DNA of 64,000 nucleotides from Pseudomonas sp. SORT22 (GTDB taxonomy: Bacteria; Pseudomonadota; Gammaproteobacteria; Pseudomonadales; Pseudomonadaceae). The stretch covers positions 5,022,501 to 5,086,500 of the forward strand of contig NZ_CP071007.1 in assembly GCF_018417635.1 (NCBI RefSeq), in the 5' to 3' direction. Positions 16,836 through 24,399 of the stretch are shown in pieces (within the stretch, counting starts at the first letter, position 1; every line of letters begins with the position of its first letter). Under the pieces are notes generated by a model, which worked only from the letters and a program-made list of their open reading frames with translations, was not told the origin of the DNA and made no database searches. A program made the position numbers and the translations under genes.

Positions 16836-16866
16836 CGCTGTACAGCGACGGCCAATCCACTAGAAT
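16836..16866 (+). promoter_or_regulatory. Putative promoter of the LOV gene with a TGTACA palindrome at -35
   Basis: A -10 element TAGAAT (16861-16866) is 17 bp downstream of a window (16838-16843) covered by the perfect palindrome CGCTGTACAGCG (16836-16847). TGTACA is the half-site reported for the PplR1 light regulator of P. putida (TRTACA-N12-TGTAYA), but the second half is not seen at the required distance. Confidence 0.35.
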
Positions 16867-16908
16867 CAGCCAGCATGCCCGATCTACAGCCCTTGCGGAC
16901 CTAACAAG

Positions 16909-17370
16909 ATGATCAATGCCACACTGCTGCAGCGCATGATTGACGCCTCTAACGACGGGATCGTGGTGGCCGAACAGGAAGGCGACGACGACACCATCCT
17001 GATCTACGTCAACCCGGCCTTCGAGCGCCTGACCGGCTATGACGCCAACGACATCCTCTATCGCGACTGCCGCTTCCTGCAGAACGACGATCGCGACCAG
17101 GGCGCCCGGGTATTGATCCGCCAGGCGATCAAGGATGGCCTGCCAAGCCGGGAAATCTTGCGCAACTACCGCAAGGACGGCAGCGCGTTCTGGAATGAAC
17201 TGTCGATTACCCCGGTGCTCAATGAGGCTGACAAGCGCAAGTATTTCATCGGCATCCAGAAGGATGTCAGCCGCCAGGTCGAAGCCGAACAGAGGGTAGT
17301 CGAGCTTGAGCGCCAACTGGCCGACGCCCGCGCGCGCATCGCGGCGCTGGAAGCCGACCAACGGTCTTAA
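16909..17370 (+). CDS. Short LOV blue-light photoreceptor (PpSB1-LOV-like)
   Basis: A 153-residue flavin-binding blue-light sensor with no output domain. The LOV core spans about 5-118: NDGIVVAEQEG, IYVNPAFERLTGY, the photoactive Cys54 in RDCRFLQ, RNYRKDGSAFWNELSITPV, and YFIGIQKDVS with the conserved Gln. A short amphipathic helix follows (about 120-150) for dimerisation. Sequence and neighbours match PpSB1-LOV of P. putida. The usual Asn before the Cys is Asp here, as I recall for PpSB1-LOV. In P. putida KT2440, deleting the two LOV genes abolished light-inducible transcription, and ppSB1-LOV adjoins pplR3, as in this window. Confidence 0.93.
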   Translation: MINATLLQRMIDASNDGIVVAEQEGDDDTILIYVNPAFERLTGYDANDILYRDCRFLQNDDRDQGARVLIRQAIKDGLPSREILRNYRKDGSAFWNELSITPVLNEADKRKYFIGIQKDVSRQVEAEQRVVELERQLADARARIAALEADQRS

Positions 17371-17438
17371 CAAACACGCCGTTTGGTTGTCCATGACGGT
17401 GAAGAAACGCATTCACGATTGTCACTTCGAGTTCGACC

Positions 17439-18056
17439 ATGCAAGCAGATGCCCTTCTGACCCAGGATGAGCTGGACTTCATCCGCTCCATGCAGCACGC
17501 GGCCCAGCCCATCCCGGCTGAACCGGCGTCGCGCCTGATGGTCAATGGCGGCAGCGCAATCAAAAACCTGCTGACCCGACTGATCGCCGACGAGCAGGTA
17601 ACCCTGCAGGCCCAGTTCAATAACCAGCAGATGACCTTTCCGATGCAGTTGGTTGAAGACGAGTTCCATGCCCTGCACCTGCAACTGGGTGCACCGAACA
17701 TCTATGAAGAAGGCGCCGTGGTTCGCCCCTGGCGCCTGACCCTGGAGCAACCGGTGGCACTGGAAGACGAGCTGGGCCTGAGTACCGGCTTGTGGGTGCG
17801 GGAAATCTCGTTCAAGGGTGTGTTGCTGGAAGTGCGCGAGCTGCCCGAACCACCAAAACACTTCGACCTCTGGTTCAGCCCCGACGGCGATGCCCCGATT
17901 GCCTTGCACGGCACCCTGCAGCGGCGCACCGGCGAACGCCTGGCCGCCTATAACCTGGGCCAGAGCTTGCCGGCTGAAATCGAGCGGCTACGCGAATACA
18001 TTCTCCAGGCACACCGCCGCGCCCATCCGGAGCTGCACCCTCAAGAATCCAGGTGA
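17439..18056 (+). CDS. Conserved protein with PilZ-like C-terminal features
   Basis: A 205-residue soluble protein I cannot name with certainty. The region about 90-165 has RPWRLTLEQPVALEDEL and a motif REISFKGVLLEV, which resembles the RxxxR ... (D/N)xSxxG c-di-GMP motif of PilZ domains, although the residue before SxxG is Glu-Ile rather than Asp/Asn-x. Function is therefore uncertain, and loss of c-di-GMP binding is possible. It lies 68 bp after the LOV gene on the same strand and converges on the MerR-like regulator, with the stops overlapping by 16 bp. Confidence 0.72.
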   Translation: MQADALLTQDELDFIRSMQHAAQPIPAEPASRLMVNGGSAIKNLLTRLIADEQVTLQAQFNNQQMTFPMQLVEDEFHALHLQLGAPNIYEEGAVVRPWRLTLEQPVALEDELGLSTGLWVREISFKGVLLEVRELPEPPKHFDLWFSPDGDAPIALHGTLQRRTGERLAAYNLGQSLPAEIERLREYILQAHRRAHPELHPQESR

Positions 18057-18991
18057 CCGGCCAGGTACTGCTGCAGCCGCCGGCGCATCAAGCGTCCTTC
18101 GCTGCCCAAACACGCGACTTGCGAGCCGATCAGGCTGTCCTGAGCCAGGTCCGCCGCCTCTCCCGCCAGCAACAACGGACACTCCAGTGCCAGCGCCAGG
18201 CGCGCCAGGCGCTTAGGTAAATCACTGGCCGGCGGATGATTGGAAAACAGCACCAGAGCATGCGGGGTCATGCGCTCGCAGACCAGGCCAAGCTCTTCCA
18301 GCGGCTGACCGAGGCCGAGCACGCTGATGGCGATTTCGCTGGTGCCGAGCAACAGCGCCGCCACTAGCAACTCAAGTTCCCGGCACTGGCCGGGGATCGC
18401 CGCCAGCAGCACGCGCACTTCCTGCTGCTCACGCGCCAGCTGCAAACGTTGCAACACCCGCCCGCGCAGGAAGCTGTCGAGAAACAGCCATTCACTGGCC
18501 TGGCCGAAAGCTTCGTGGGTACTGCGCAGCTCCTGCCAGACCGGCATAAGGATGTCCTGGAACACCACCAGCTGTGGATAACTACTGAACACCTGGCCGT
18601 ATACCCGCTCCAGGCGGCGCTCGTCGAAAGCCCTCACGGCCTGGCGCAGCTGGGTTTGCCATTGGTTGAAATCGGCCTGGGATTCGTCGCTACGCGGTGA
18701 CTGGCTTTCGCTCTTCAGATTCTGGCTTTTGGCCAAAATGCGCCCGACCTTGCTGACGGCAACCCCGCGCTCGATCCAGCCGAGGATGCTACGTACCTCG
18801 TCGATGTCCGCTTGCGAGTACAAACGGTGCCCACTTTCGGTGCGCGTGGGCTGAATCAGCCCATAACGGCGCTCCCAGGCACGCAGGGTGACCGGATTGA
18901 TACCGGTCAGGCGGGATACTTCGCGGATCGGGAACAGTTCTTCGTGGTCAAACTCACGGGAATTCAATGAAGGCTGGTCTGGTTCGATCAT
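18041..18991 (-). CDS. LitR/CarH-like MerR regulator (PplR3-like)
   Basis: A 316-residue regulator with a MerR-type DNA-binding domain (about 20-90: FPIREVSRLTGINPVTLRAW, then ERRYGLIQPTRTESGHRLY), a linker, and a C-terminal region (about 110-315) with the helical and Rossmann-like architecture of B12-binding domains. The B12-binding histidine motif DXHXXG is not visible, consistent with class II LitR proteins that act without B12. Location next to the short LOV gene identifies it as the counterpart of P. putida PplR3. In KT2440 three PplR proteins repress light-induced genes in the dark. No clear ribosome-binding site precedes the ATG at 18991. Confidence 0.85.
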   Translation of the reverse strand: MIEPDQPSLNSREFDHEELFPIREVSRLTGINPVTLRAWERRYGLIQPTRTESGHRLYSQADIDEVRSILGWIERGVAVSKVGRILAKSQNLKSESQSPRSDESQADFNQWQTQLRQAVRAFDERRLERVYGQVFSSYPQLVVFQDILMPVWQELRSTHEAFGQASEWLFLDSFLRGRVLQRLQLAREQQEVRVLLAAIPGQCRELELLVAALLLGTSEIAISVLGLGQPLEELGLVCERMTPHALVLFSNHPPASDLPKRLARLALALECPLLLAGEAADLAQDSLIGSQVACLGSEGRLMRRRLQQYLAGHLDS

Positions 18992-19229
18992 TGCCGGGAA
19001 ACCGCGGGTTTATGGGCCAATTGTCATTCTACTCCGCCAATCACCAGCACCACCATTGGCATTTCTAACAGGTGGGCGAGTACCAGCACTGACGAGTCAG
19101 CTTATTTAAGGAATAATCCGCGCCCGATTCTTGCATCGATTCTTGCACAGAAGCGAATACCGCCCAGCACCCCGGGCGGCGTTCAAGGGGCAGGCCTACC
19201 CGCCACGCCCAGTTGCCAGGAGATATACC

Positions 19230-19799
19230 ATGTCTACCCCACCCGTAACCCTGATGGTTACCCGCCGCGTCGCCGATGGTCGCTACCAGGACCTGATGGC
19301 CTGGCTGCACGAAGGCGAACAGCTGGCCACCGACTTTCCCGGCTACCTGGGCTCGGGCGTGCTCGCGCCGCCGCCGCAAGGCGACGAATTCCAGATTATC
19401 TTCCGCTTTGCCAACGAGCAGACCATGCATGCCTGGGAGCATTCGGCCTCGCGCAAGGCCTGGCTGGCCCGTGGCAATGGCCTGTTCGCCGAGCCATCGG
19501 AACAGCGGGTCAGCGGCCTGGAAGGCTGGTTCGGCAATAACCCGGTGCAGCGCCCGCCGCGCTGGAAGCAGGCGGTGGCGATCTGGCTGGCGTTCTTTCC
19601 GGTGTCACTGCTGTTCAACCTGATCTTCGGCCACTGGCTGGGCGCGCTGGAGCTGGTGCCGCGCATCCTTCTCAGTACCCTGGGGCTGACGCCGTTGATG
19701 GTGTATTTCTTTATTCCATTGTCGACCCGCCTGCTGGCCAACTGGCTGAACGCCAGCCCCGCCCGCCCGGGGCCGCAGGGCGCGCGCAATCCCGCTTAG
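19230..19799 (+). CDS. Antibiotic biosynthesis monooxygenase-domain membrane protein
   Basis: A 189-residue protein with an N-terminal ABM/dimeric alpha-beta barrel domain (about 5-100: VTLMVTRRVADGRYQDLMAW and FQIIFRFANEQTMHAWEHS) and two C-terminal membrane helices (about 119-140 and 147-170). AGGAG at 19218-19222 selects the ATG at 19230 over an upstream frame extension. ABM domains occur in quinol and haem-degrading monooxygenases; activity here is unknown. It is divergent from the PplR3-like gene with a 238-bp interval and could be under its control. Confidence 0.8.
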   Translation: MSTPPVTLMVTRRVADGRYQDLMAWLHEGEQLATDFPGYLGSGVLAPPPQGDEFQIIFRFANEQTMHAWEHSASRKAWLARGNGLFAEPSEQRVSGLEGWFGNNPVQRPPRWKQAVAIWLAFFPVSLLFNLIFGHWLGALELVPRILLSTLGLTPLMVYFFIPLSTRLLANWLNASPARPGPQGARNPA

Positions 19800-19854
19800 T
19801 TCGGGTATGCTGGGGGTTATCCAAGCGAACCAGTAAAAGTTGACCGCCCCCACC

Positions 19855-20553
19855 ATGAACAGCCCAATTCTTGTCACCGGAGCCAGCCAGCGAGTCGGGC
19901 TGGCGCTGGCCCTGAACCTGGCGCAGGCCGGCCATACCGTGGTCAGCGCCAGCCGCAGCAAAAGCCCCGAGGCCGCGCACCCGAACATCATCCAGTTCCA
20001 GGCCGACCTGTGCCAGGAAGCCGACCGCCTGGCCCTGATCGAGCACCTGCAAAGCAATTACGACGGCTTGCGGGCGATCGTGCACAACGCCTCGTTGTGG
20101 CTCGACGATGACCTGGCCAACCTCAACACCATGTTCAAGCTGCACGTCGAGGCGCCCTACCACCTGAACCTGGCCCTCGGCGCGCAACTGGCCAAAGTCG
20201 ACAAAGCCGACATCATCCATATCTGCGACGAGACCTCCTCGCGCGGCAGCGGCAGCCATATCGGCTATGCCGCCACCAAGGCCGCGCTGCAGAACATGGT
20301 GCTGTCGTTCGCTGCCAAGTACGCGCCGAGCATTCGCGTCAACGCGATCCTCCCGGGCTTGCTGATCCTCAAGGAAAACAGCGACGAGGCCTACCGCCAG
20401 CAGACCCTGAGAAAGGCCCTGCTGGAATTCGAGCCCGGCGCCCAGCCGCTGATCGATGCCGTGCGTTTTCTGCTCGACAGCCAGTACAGCACCGGCAGCA
20501 ACCTGGTCATCAACGGTGGCCGCCACCTGAAAAACCGCATCGCGGTAGACTGA
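19855..20553 (+). CDS. folM: Dihydromonapterin reductase / dihydrofolate reductase FolM
   Basis: NADPH-dependent SDR that reduces dihydromonapterin to tetrahydromonapterin, the cofactor of phenylalanine hydroxylase in pseudomonads. The 232-residue protein has TGASQRVG with the basic Arg for NADPH, and the catalytic YAATKAALQNM. The ATG at 19855 (MNSPILVTGA) is preferred; an upstream TTG would add five residues. It leads a close run folM, DUF1244, hopJ (24 bp and then an 8-bp overlap). Confidence 0.86.
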   Translation: MNSPILVTGASQRVGLALALNLAQAGHTVVSASRSKSPEAAHPNIIQFQADLCQEADRLALIEHLQSNYDGLRAIVHNASLWLDDDLANLNTMFKLHVEAPYHLNLALGAQLAKVDKADIIHICDETSSRGSGSHIGYAATKAALQNMVLSFAAKYAPSIRVNAILPGLLILKENSDEAYRQQTLRKALLEFEPGAQPLIDAVRFLLDSQYSTGSNLVINGGRHLKNRIAVD

Positions 20554-20577
20554 ACTACCGCTGTCACGAGAACGTCC

Positions 20578-20874
20578 ATGAACGATCAACAGAAACTCGA
20601 ACTTGAAGCCGCCGCCTTCCGCCGCCTGGTTGCCCATCTGGACAGCCGCAAGGACGTGCAGAACATCGACCTGATGAACCTCGCCGGCTTCTGCCGCAAC
20701 TGCCTGTCCAAATGGTACAAGGCCGCCGCCGACGAAAAGCAGATCGAGCTGAGCATGGATGAGGCCCGCGAAGTGGTTTACGGCATGCCTTACGCCGAAT
20801 GGAAATCCCTTTACCAGCAAGAAGCCAGCGCCGAACAACAAGCGGCGTTCGCCAAAGGAAAACCCAATGACTGA
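20578..20874 (+). CDS. DUF1244 family protein
   Basis: A 98-residue cytosolic protein of a small, highly conserved proteobacterial family (DUF1244). The diagnostic pattern LAGFCRNCLSKWYKAA with a CxxC pair and EAREVVYGMPYAEWKSLYQ is intact. Function unknown. It lies between folM and the hopJ-like gene and overlaps the latter by 8 bp. Confidence 0.85.
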   Translation: MNDQQKLELEAAAFRRLVAHLDSRKDVQNIDLMNLAGFCRNCLSKWYKAAADEKQIELSMDEAREVVYGMPYAEWKSLYQQEASAEQQAAFAKGKPND

Positions 20875-21208
20875 CCTGAGTACCCTGCGCGCCAGCCTGA
20901 AATCCGGCGAACATGCCTTCGCCGACACCCTGGCCTTCATCGCCGCCAACTACAGCTACCAGCCACAAGCCTTCAACAACGGCGGCGTCGACAACGCAGC
21001 CGGGCAAAACGAAGGTTCGTGCAAGACCCTGGGCCTGGCCCTGCTTGAGGGCCTGAGCGATGACGAAGCCCTGCTGGCGTTCGGCGAGCACTACCGCTCG
21101 GTGCTGGCCACCCCGCAAGGCAGCGACCACAGCAACATTCGCGCGTTGATCGAGCATGGCCTGGCGGGCGTCAAGTTCGCCGCCCAGCCGCTCAAGCGCC
21201 TGGGCTGA
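20867..21208 (+). CDS. HopJ type III effector family protein
   Basis: A 113-residue protein of the HopJ family, seen in FADTLAFIAANYSYQPQAF and NNGGVDNAAGQNEGSCKTLG. The name comes from a Pseudomonas syringae effector list, but the family is widespread in non-pathogens and a housekeeping role is more likely; no type III secretion genes are nearby. The ATG at 20867 overlaps the end of the DUF1244 gene. Its stop overlaps the converging hydrolase gene by 17 bp. Confidence 0.85.
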   Translation: MTDLSTLRASLKSGEHAFADTLAFIAANYSYQPQAFNNGGVDNAAGQNEGSCKTLGLALLEGLSDDEALLAFGEHYRSVLATPQGSDHSNIRALIEHGLAGVKFAAQPLKRLG

Positions 21209-22136
21209 TCAAGCGCCCTGGCGTGCCTTCGGCCAGTTGCCCGTGCTGCAACCAGTGCAGGGCAATTGGCCACAGCCGGTCCTGGAAGCGGCTGTGGAAA
21301 AAGGCGAAATGACCGATCCGGCTTTCATCGATATCCCCCGGGGCGATGCGCAGATGGCTGCGCTCACTGGCCTCGAAGTACGCCAGTAAGCGCTCGATCG
21401 CCGCCACCGTGCCAAACGGGTCGTCACTCAGGCTGATGGCCAGGGTTTGCGCCCTGACCCGGGCGAAGGGCAATTCACCCAGCGCCCGGCCACTGGGGCG
21501 CTGCTCATACGCCGCCGTGCGCGTACTCCAGTCGCGCACCACCCCGGCCGGGGTGTCCTCCAGCCAGCCCAGGCGCTTGCCGGGAAAGTAACCGAACACG
21601 CGGGTCAGCAACGGCATCAGCACGTGCCATTTGCCGAACAGTTGCCAGCGGCTGTCGGCGGCATAGTCGCGCCAGTAGGCAAACTGCGCGCCCACTGTGA
21701 CCAGCCGGCGCAATTGCCCCGCCGAAGGCGCCAGCCCCGCCGCGCAACCGCCAAAACTGTGGCCGACCACATCGATGGGCTGGCCGCGGAACTCGCGCTG
21801 GGCACGTTGCAGGATGGCTTCGAAATCCAGCACGCCCCAGTCGCTCCAGGACGCCTGGAAATGGCGCATGGACGCCGGACGCGACTCACCGATGCCACGA
21901 TAGTCATAGGTGATGACATCCAGGCCATGGCCGAACAGGTACTGGGCAAAACGGGCGTAGTAGCTGCAGCGCACTGACGTGGCGGCATTGATGATCACCA
22001 GCGGGCGCGTGGCGTCCGGCACCTGCTGGCGCCAACAGAAACCGCCGAGGGCATAGCCATCGGCGGTGATCTCACGAAAGGCCTCGCCGCAGTTGCTGGC
22101 AACGGGCAAAGCCGGGAATGCTTCGAGACTGCTCAT
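21192..22136 (-). CDS. Alpha/beta hydrolase (serine type)
   Basis: A 314-residue serine hydrolase. The nucleophile elbow is GHSFGG near residue 127; the oxyanion region NAATSVRCSYYARF replaces the usual HG. Catalytic His is probably in SRIGHFAFF near the C-terminus. Substrate unknown. It is followed on the minus strand by nothing until hopJ and preceded by a GNAT-like gene 9 bp upstream, so the two are likely one operon. Confidence 0.8.
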   Translation of the reverse strand: MSSLEAFPALPVASNCGEAFREITADGYALGGFCWRQQVPDATRPLVIINAATSVRCSYYARFAQYLFGHGLDVITYDYRGIGESRPASMRHFQASWSDWGVLDFEAILQRAQREFRGQPIDVVGHSFGGCAAGLAPSAGQLRRLVTVGAQFAYWRDYAADSRWQLFGKWHVLMPLLTRVFGYFPGKRLGWLEDTPAGVVRDWSTRTAAYEQRPSGRALGELPFARVRAQTLAISLSDDPFGTVAAIERLLAYFEASERSHLRIAPGDIDESRIGHFAFFHSRFQDRLWPIALHWLQHGQLAEGTPGRLISPGA

Positions 22137-22145
22137 CGACCTCTG

Positions 22146-22832
22146 TCATGCCGAAGCCGCTACCCGCGGTGCAGGGACCTTGCGCAAACCGCTTAGTCGC
22201 GAGCCATCGTAGCGGGTTTCACGGAACAGGCGCCAGCGTCCGAACAGGCCATACACGTGCATCACCCGCCCCTGCTCGTGATAGCCCATGCGCAGATGCA
22301 GCTTGAGCGCCGGAATGTTGTGGGTTTCGCAGACGTCCACCACCTTGTGGCAGCCCTTTTCCCGCATGGCTTCCCACAAATTGACCTGGGCATCCACCGA
22401 CAGCCGGGTGCCAAAGAAGGCACGGGTCATCTCGCCGCCGAACTCAAAGAACTCGCCGGGCTTCACCGGGAAGGTGCAGCCGTAGTAATGACGGTCGTGA
22501 TAGTCGCGCATGCTGGCAAAAATAAACGCCACGGCGTCGCCCTGCTCGTCCAGGTACATGTGCCCGGTGTGACCTTCGGCGGCCAGTTCGCGCATGGTCT
22601 GCACGCGGTCGCCAAAATAGCGGGCGAAGGCATCGGCGTTGTCCGTGGTGATTTGCACCAGGCGCACCGCAGGATGCTCACGCAGATTGTGCGGCGGTAC
22701 CGGGCTGATCAGGTCGCGCTCCATCCACAGCAACTCCCAATGGAAGAAGATGTAGCGCTCACACAGGGTTTTGAGGACCTTTTGCAGACCCTTTTGCCTG
22801 ATCCGCTCTTTTAGTTTTTGCAGTCCACTCAT
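22146..22832 (-). CDS. GNAT family N-acetyltransferase
   Basis: A 228-residue protein with a GNAT-like central part: HMYLDEQGDAVAFIFASM, then CETHNIPALKLHLRMGYHEQG, the last being the typical motif B in which a residue stack binds the acyl-CoA. The N-terminal 50 residues are basic and helical (KLKERIRQKGLQKVLKTL). Substrate unknown. An inverted repeat of 8-bp arms lies 98 bp upstream. It probably forms an operon with the hydrolase 9 bp downstream. Confidence 0.72.
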   Translation of the reverse strand: MSGLQKLKERIRQKGLQKVLKTLCERYIFFHWELLWMERDLISPVPPHNLREHPAVRLVQITTDNADAFARYFGDRVQTMRELAAEGHTGHMYLDEQGDAVAFIFASMRDYHDRHYYGCTFPVKPGEFFEFGGEMTRAFFGTRLSVDAQVNLWEAMREKGCHKVVDVCETHNIPALKLHLRMGYHEQGRVMHVYGLFGRWRLFRETRYDGSRLSGLRKVPAPRVAASA

Positions 22833-22930
22833 GGTGCCTCCTGTCGAAACCTTGACGGTTTAAAGGGCATTTGAATGAGTGGTATAGATCAGTGCCGAGG
22901 AGGGGGTAGCAAAAGGCCACTGACATACTT

Positions 22931-22958
22931 GTTTCAAATTGTGTTTCGAGTTTGAAAC
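22931..22958. repeat. Inverted repeat upstream of the acetyltransferase gene
   Basis: GTTTCAAA (22931-22938) and TTTGAAAC (22951-22958) are exact complements with a 12-bp spacer. Each arm is a TTTCAAA/TTTGAAA unit. It could be an operator for the minus-strand operon starting at 22832. Confidence 0.5.
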
Positions 22959-22959
22959 T

Positions 22960-22993
22960 GTTGCCGCACCCGAGGAAAAACAGGTGCGACAAC
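22960..22993 (-). terminator. Hairpin 3' of fabV
   Basis: GTTGCCGCACC (22960-22970) pairs with GGTGCGACAAC (22983-22993), one mismatch in 11 bp, around a 12-nt loop. It lies 20 bp after the fabV stop. The T-run is poor, so termination may be weak. Confidence 0.5.
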
Positions 22994-23013
22994 AAAGAGT
23001 TAGCAACGCCTAA

Positions 23014-24228
23014 TTACAGCTCGACGCAGTCGAACCGTACGTCGGTCGCCACATCGGCGTCGTAGTCAACATCCTGACGCTCGAAACCGAACAGGTTGAG
23101 GAACTGCTTCTTGTAACCGGCGTAGTCGGTCATTTCGAACAGGTTCTCGGTGGTCACCTGCGGCCACAGGGCCTTGCAGGCATCCTGTACGTCGTCACGC
23201 AGTTCCCAGTCGTCCAGGCGCAGGCGGCCTTTCTCGTCCAGCTGCGCCGGGGCACCGTCCGCACGGTACATACGGTCACGGAACATGCGATCCAGTTGAT
23301 CCTGGGTCCCTTCGTGAACGCCCTTTTCCTGCATGATCTTGAAGACCATCGACAGGTACAGCGGCATTACCGGAATGGCCGAGCTGGCCTGGGTAACCAC
23401 CGACTTGAGCACCGCCACGTTGGCGCTGCCACCGACCTTTTTGCTCAGGCGCAGGGCAGTTTCGTCCAGGTCCTGCTTGGCCTTGCCCAGGGCACCGTGC
23501 CAGTAGATCGGCCAGGTGATCTCGGTGCCGATGTAGCTGAAGGCCACGGTGCGCGCTTGCGGCGCCAGAACACCGGCGGCGTTCAGGGCGTCGATCCACA
23601 GCTCCCAGTCCTGGCCGCCCATGACGGTGACGGTGTCGGCAATTTCCTGTTCGCTAGCCGGCTCGATGGACGCCTCAATGATGGTGTCCTTGTTGGTGTC
23701 GATGGCGGTCGACTTGTACGGCTGGCCGATTGGCTTGAGCGCCGAGCGAACCAGCTCGCCTGCGCGCTCACCGGCCGAGGCAGGCAGTTTGCGCACTGGC
23801 GAGGCCAGCGAGTAGATCACCAGGTCGACCTGGCCGCCCATTTCGTTCTTGATCAGCTCGATGACCTTGGCCCGCGCTTCGTCAGAGAAGGCATCGCCAT
23901 TGATCGACTTGCTGTACAGGCCTTCGGCCTTGGCGAACTTGTCGAAGGCGGCAGCGTTGTACCAGCCCGCGGTGCCGGCCTTGGTTTCAGTACCCGGTTT
24001 TTCGAAGAACACGCCCAGGGTGTCGGCCTTGAAACCGAACGCTGCGGTGATGCGCGCTGCCAGGCCGTAGCCGCTGGATGCACCGATCACCAGTACTTTT
24101 TTCGGACCATCCTCGCGCACGCCCAGCTTGCGGGTGGCTTCGATCTGATCACGTACGTTCAGCTCGCAACCGGTCGGGTGCGTAGTGGTGCAGATAAAAC
24201 CGCGGACTTTGGGATGGATGATGGCCAA
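23014..24228 (-). CDS. fabV: Enoyl-ACP (trans-2-enoyl-CoA) reductase FabV
   Basis: NADH-dependent enoyl reductase for the last step of fatty-acid elongation, 404 residues. It carries the FabV/TER cofactor motif GASSGYG, the catalytic Tyr-x8-Lys in [10 protein letters not shown], and the opening [18 protein letters not shown]. FabV enzymes resist triclosan, and explain the high triclosan tolerance of pseudomonads that carry them. It stands alone on the minus strand, with its own hairpin downstream. The length and motifs are fully canonical. Confidence 0.96.
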   Translation of the reverse strand: MAIIHPKVRGFICTTTHPTGCELNVRDQIEATRKLGVREDGPKKVLVIGASSGYGLAARITAAFGFKADTLGVFFEKPGTETKAGTAGWYNAAAFDKFAKAEGLYSKSINGDAFSDEARAKVIELIKNEMGGQVDLVIYSLASPVRKLPASAGERAGELVRSALKPIGQPYKSTAIDTNKDTIIEASIEPASEQEIADTVTVMGGQDWELWIDALNAAGVLAPQARTVAFSYIGTEITWPIYWHGALGKAKQDLDETALRLSKKVGGSANVAVLKSVVTQASSAIPVMPLYLSMVFKIMQEKGVHEGTQDQLDRMFRDRMYRADGAPAQLDEKGRLRLDDWELRDDVQDACKALWPQVTTENLFEMTDYAGYKKQFLNLFGFERQDVDYDADVATDVRFDCVEL

Positions 24229-24399
24229 TGTCTGTACCTCGTCAGTGAATTTGCTGAGGGAGCCGAATCGCGTGGACTCGAGGTTCCGTTTGCTGTGAGG
24301 GTGAGACTACACCCGCAGCGTTGCCGACACATCCGGCTCCCTGGAATCCTGCAGGGCGCTACTTTGTCACAGCGCGGAAAACTTCAGCAACCGCTGATC

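Noticed and set aside
20867..21208. Type III secretion effector, hence virulence island
   Set aside because: HopJ family proteins are common in harmless bacteria and no secretion genes are present here.
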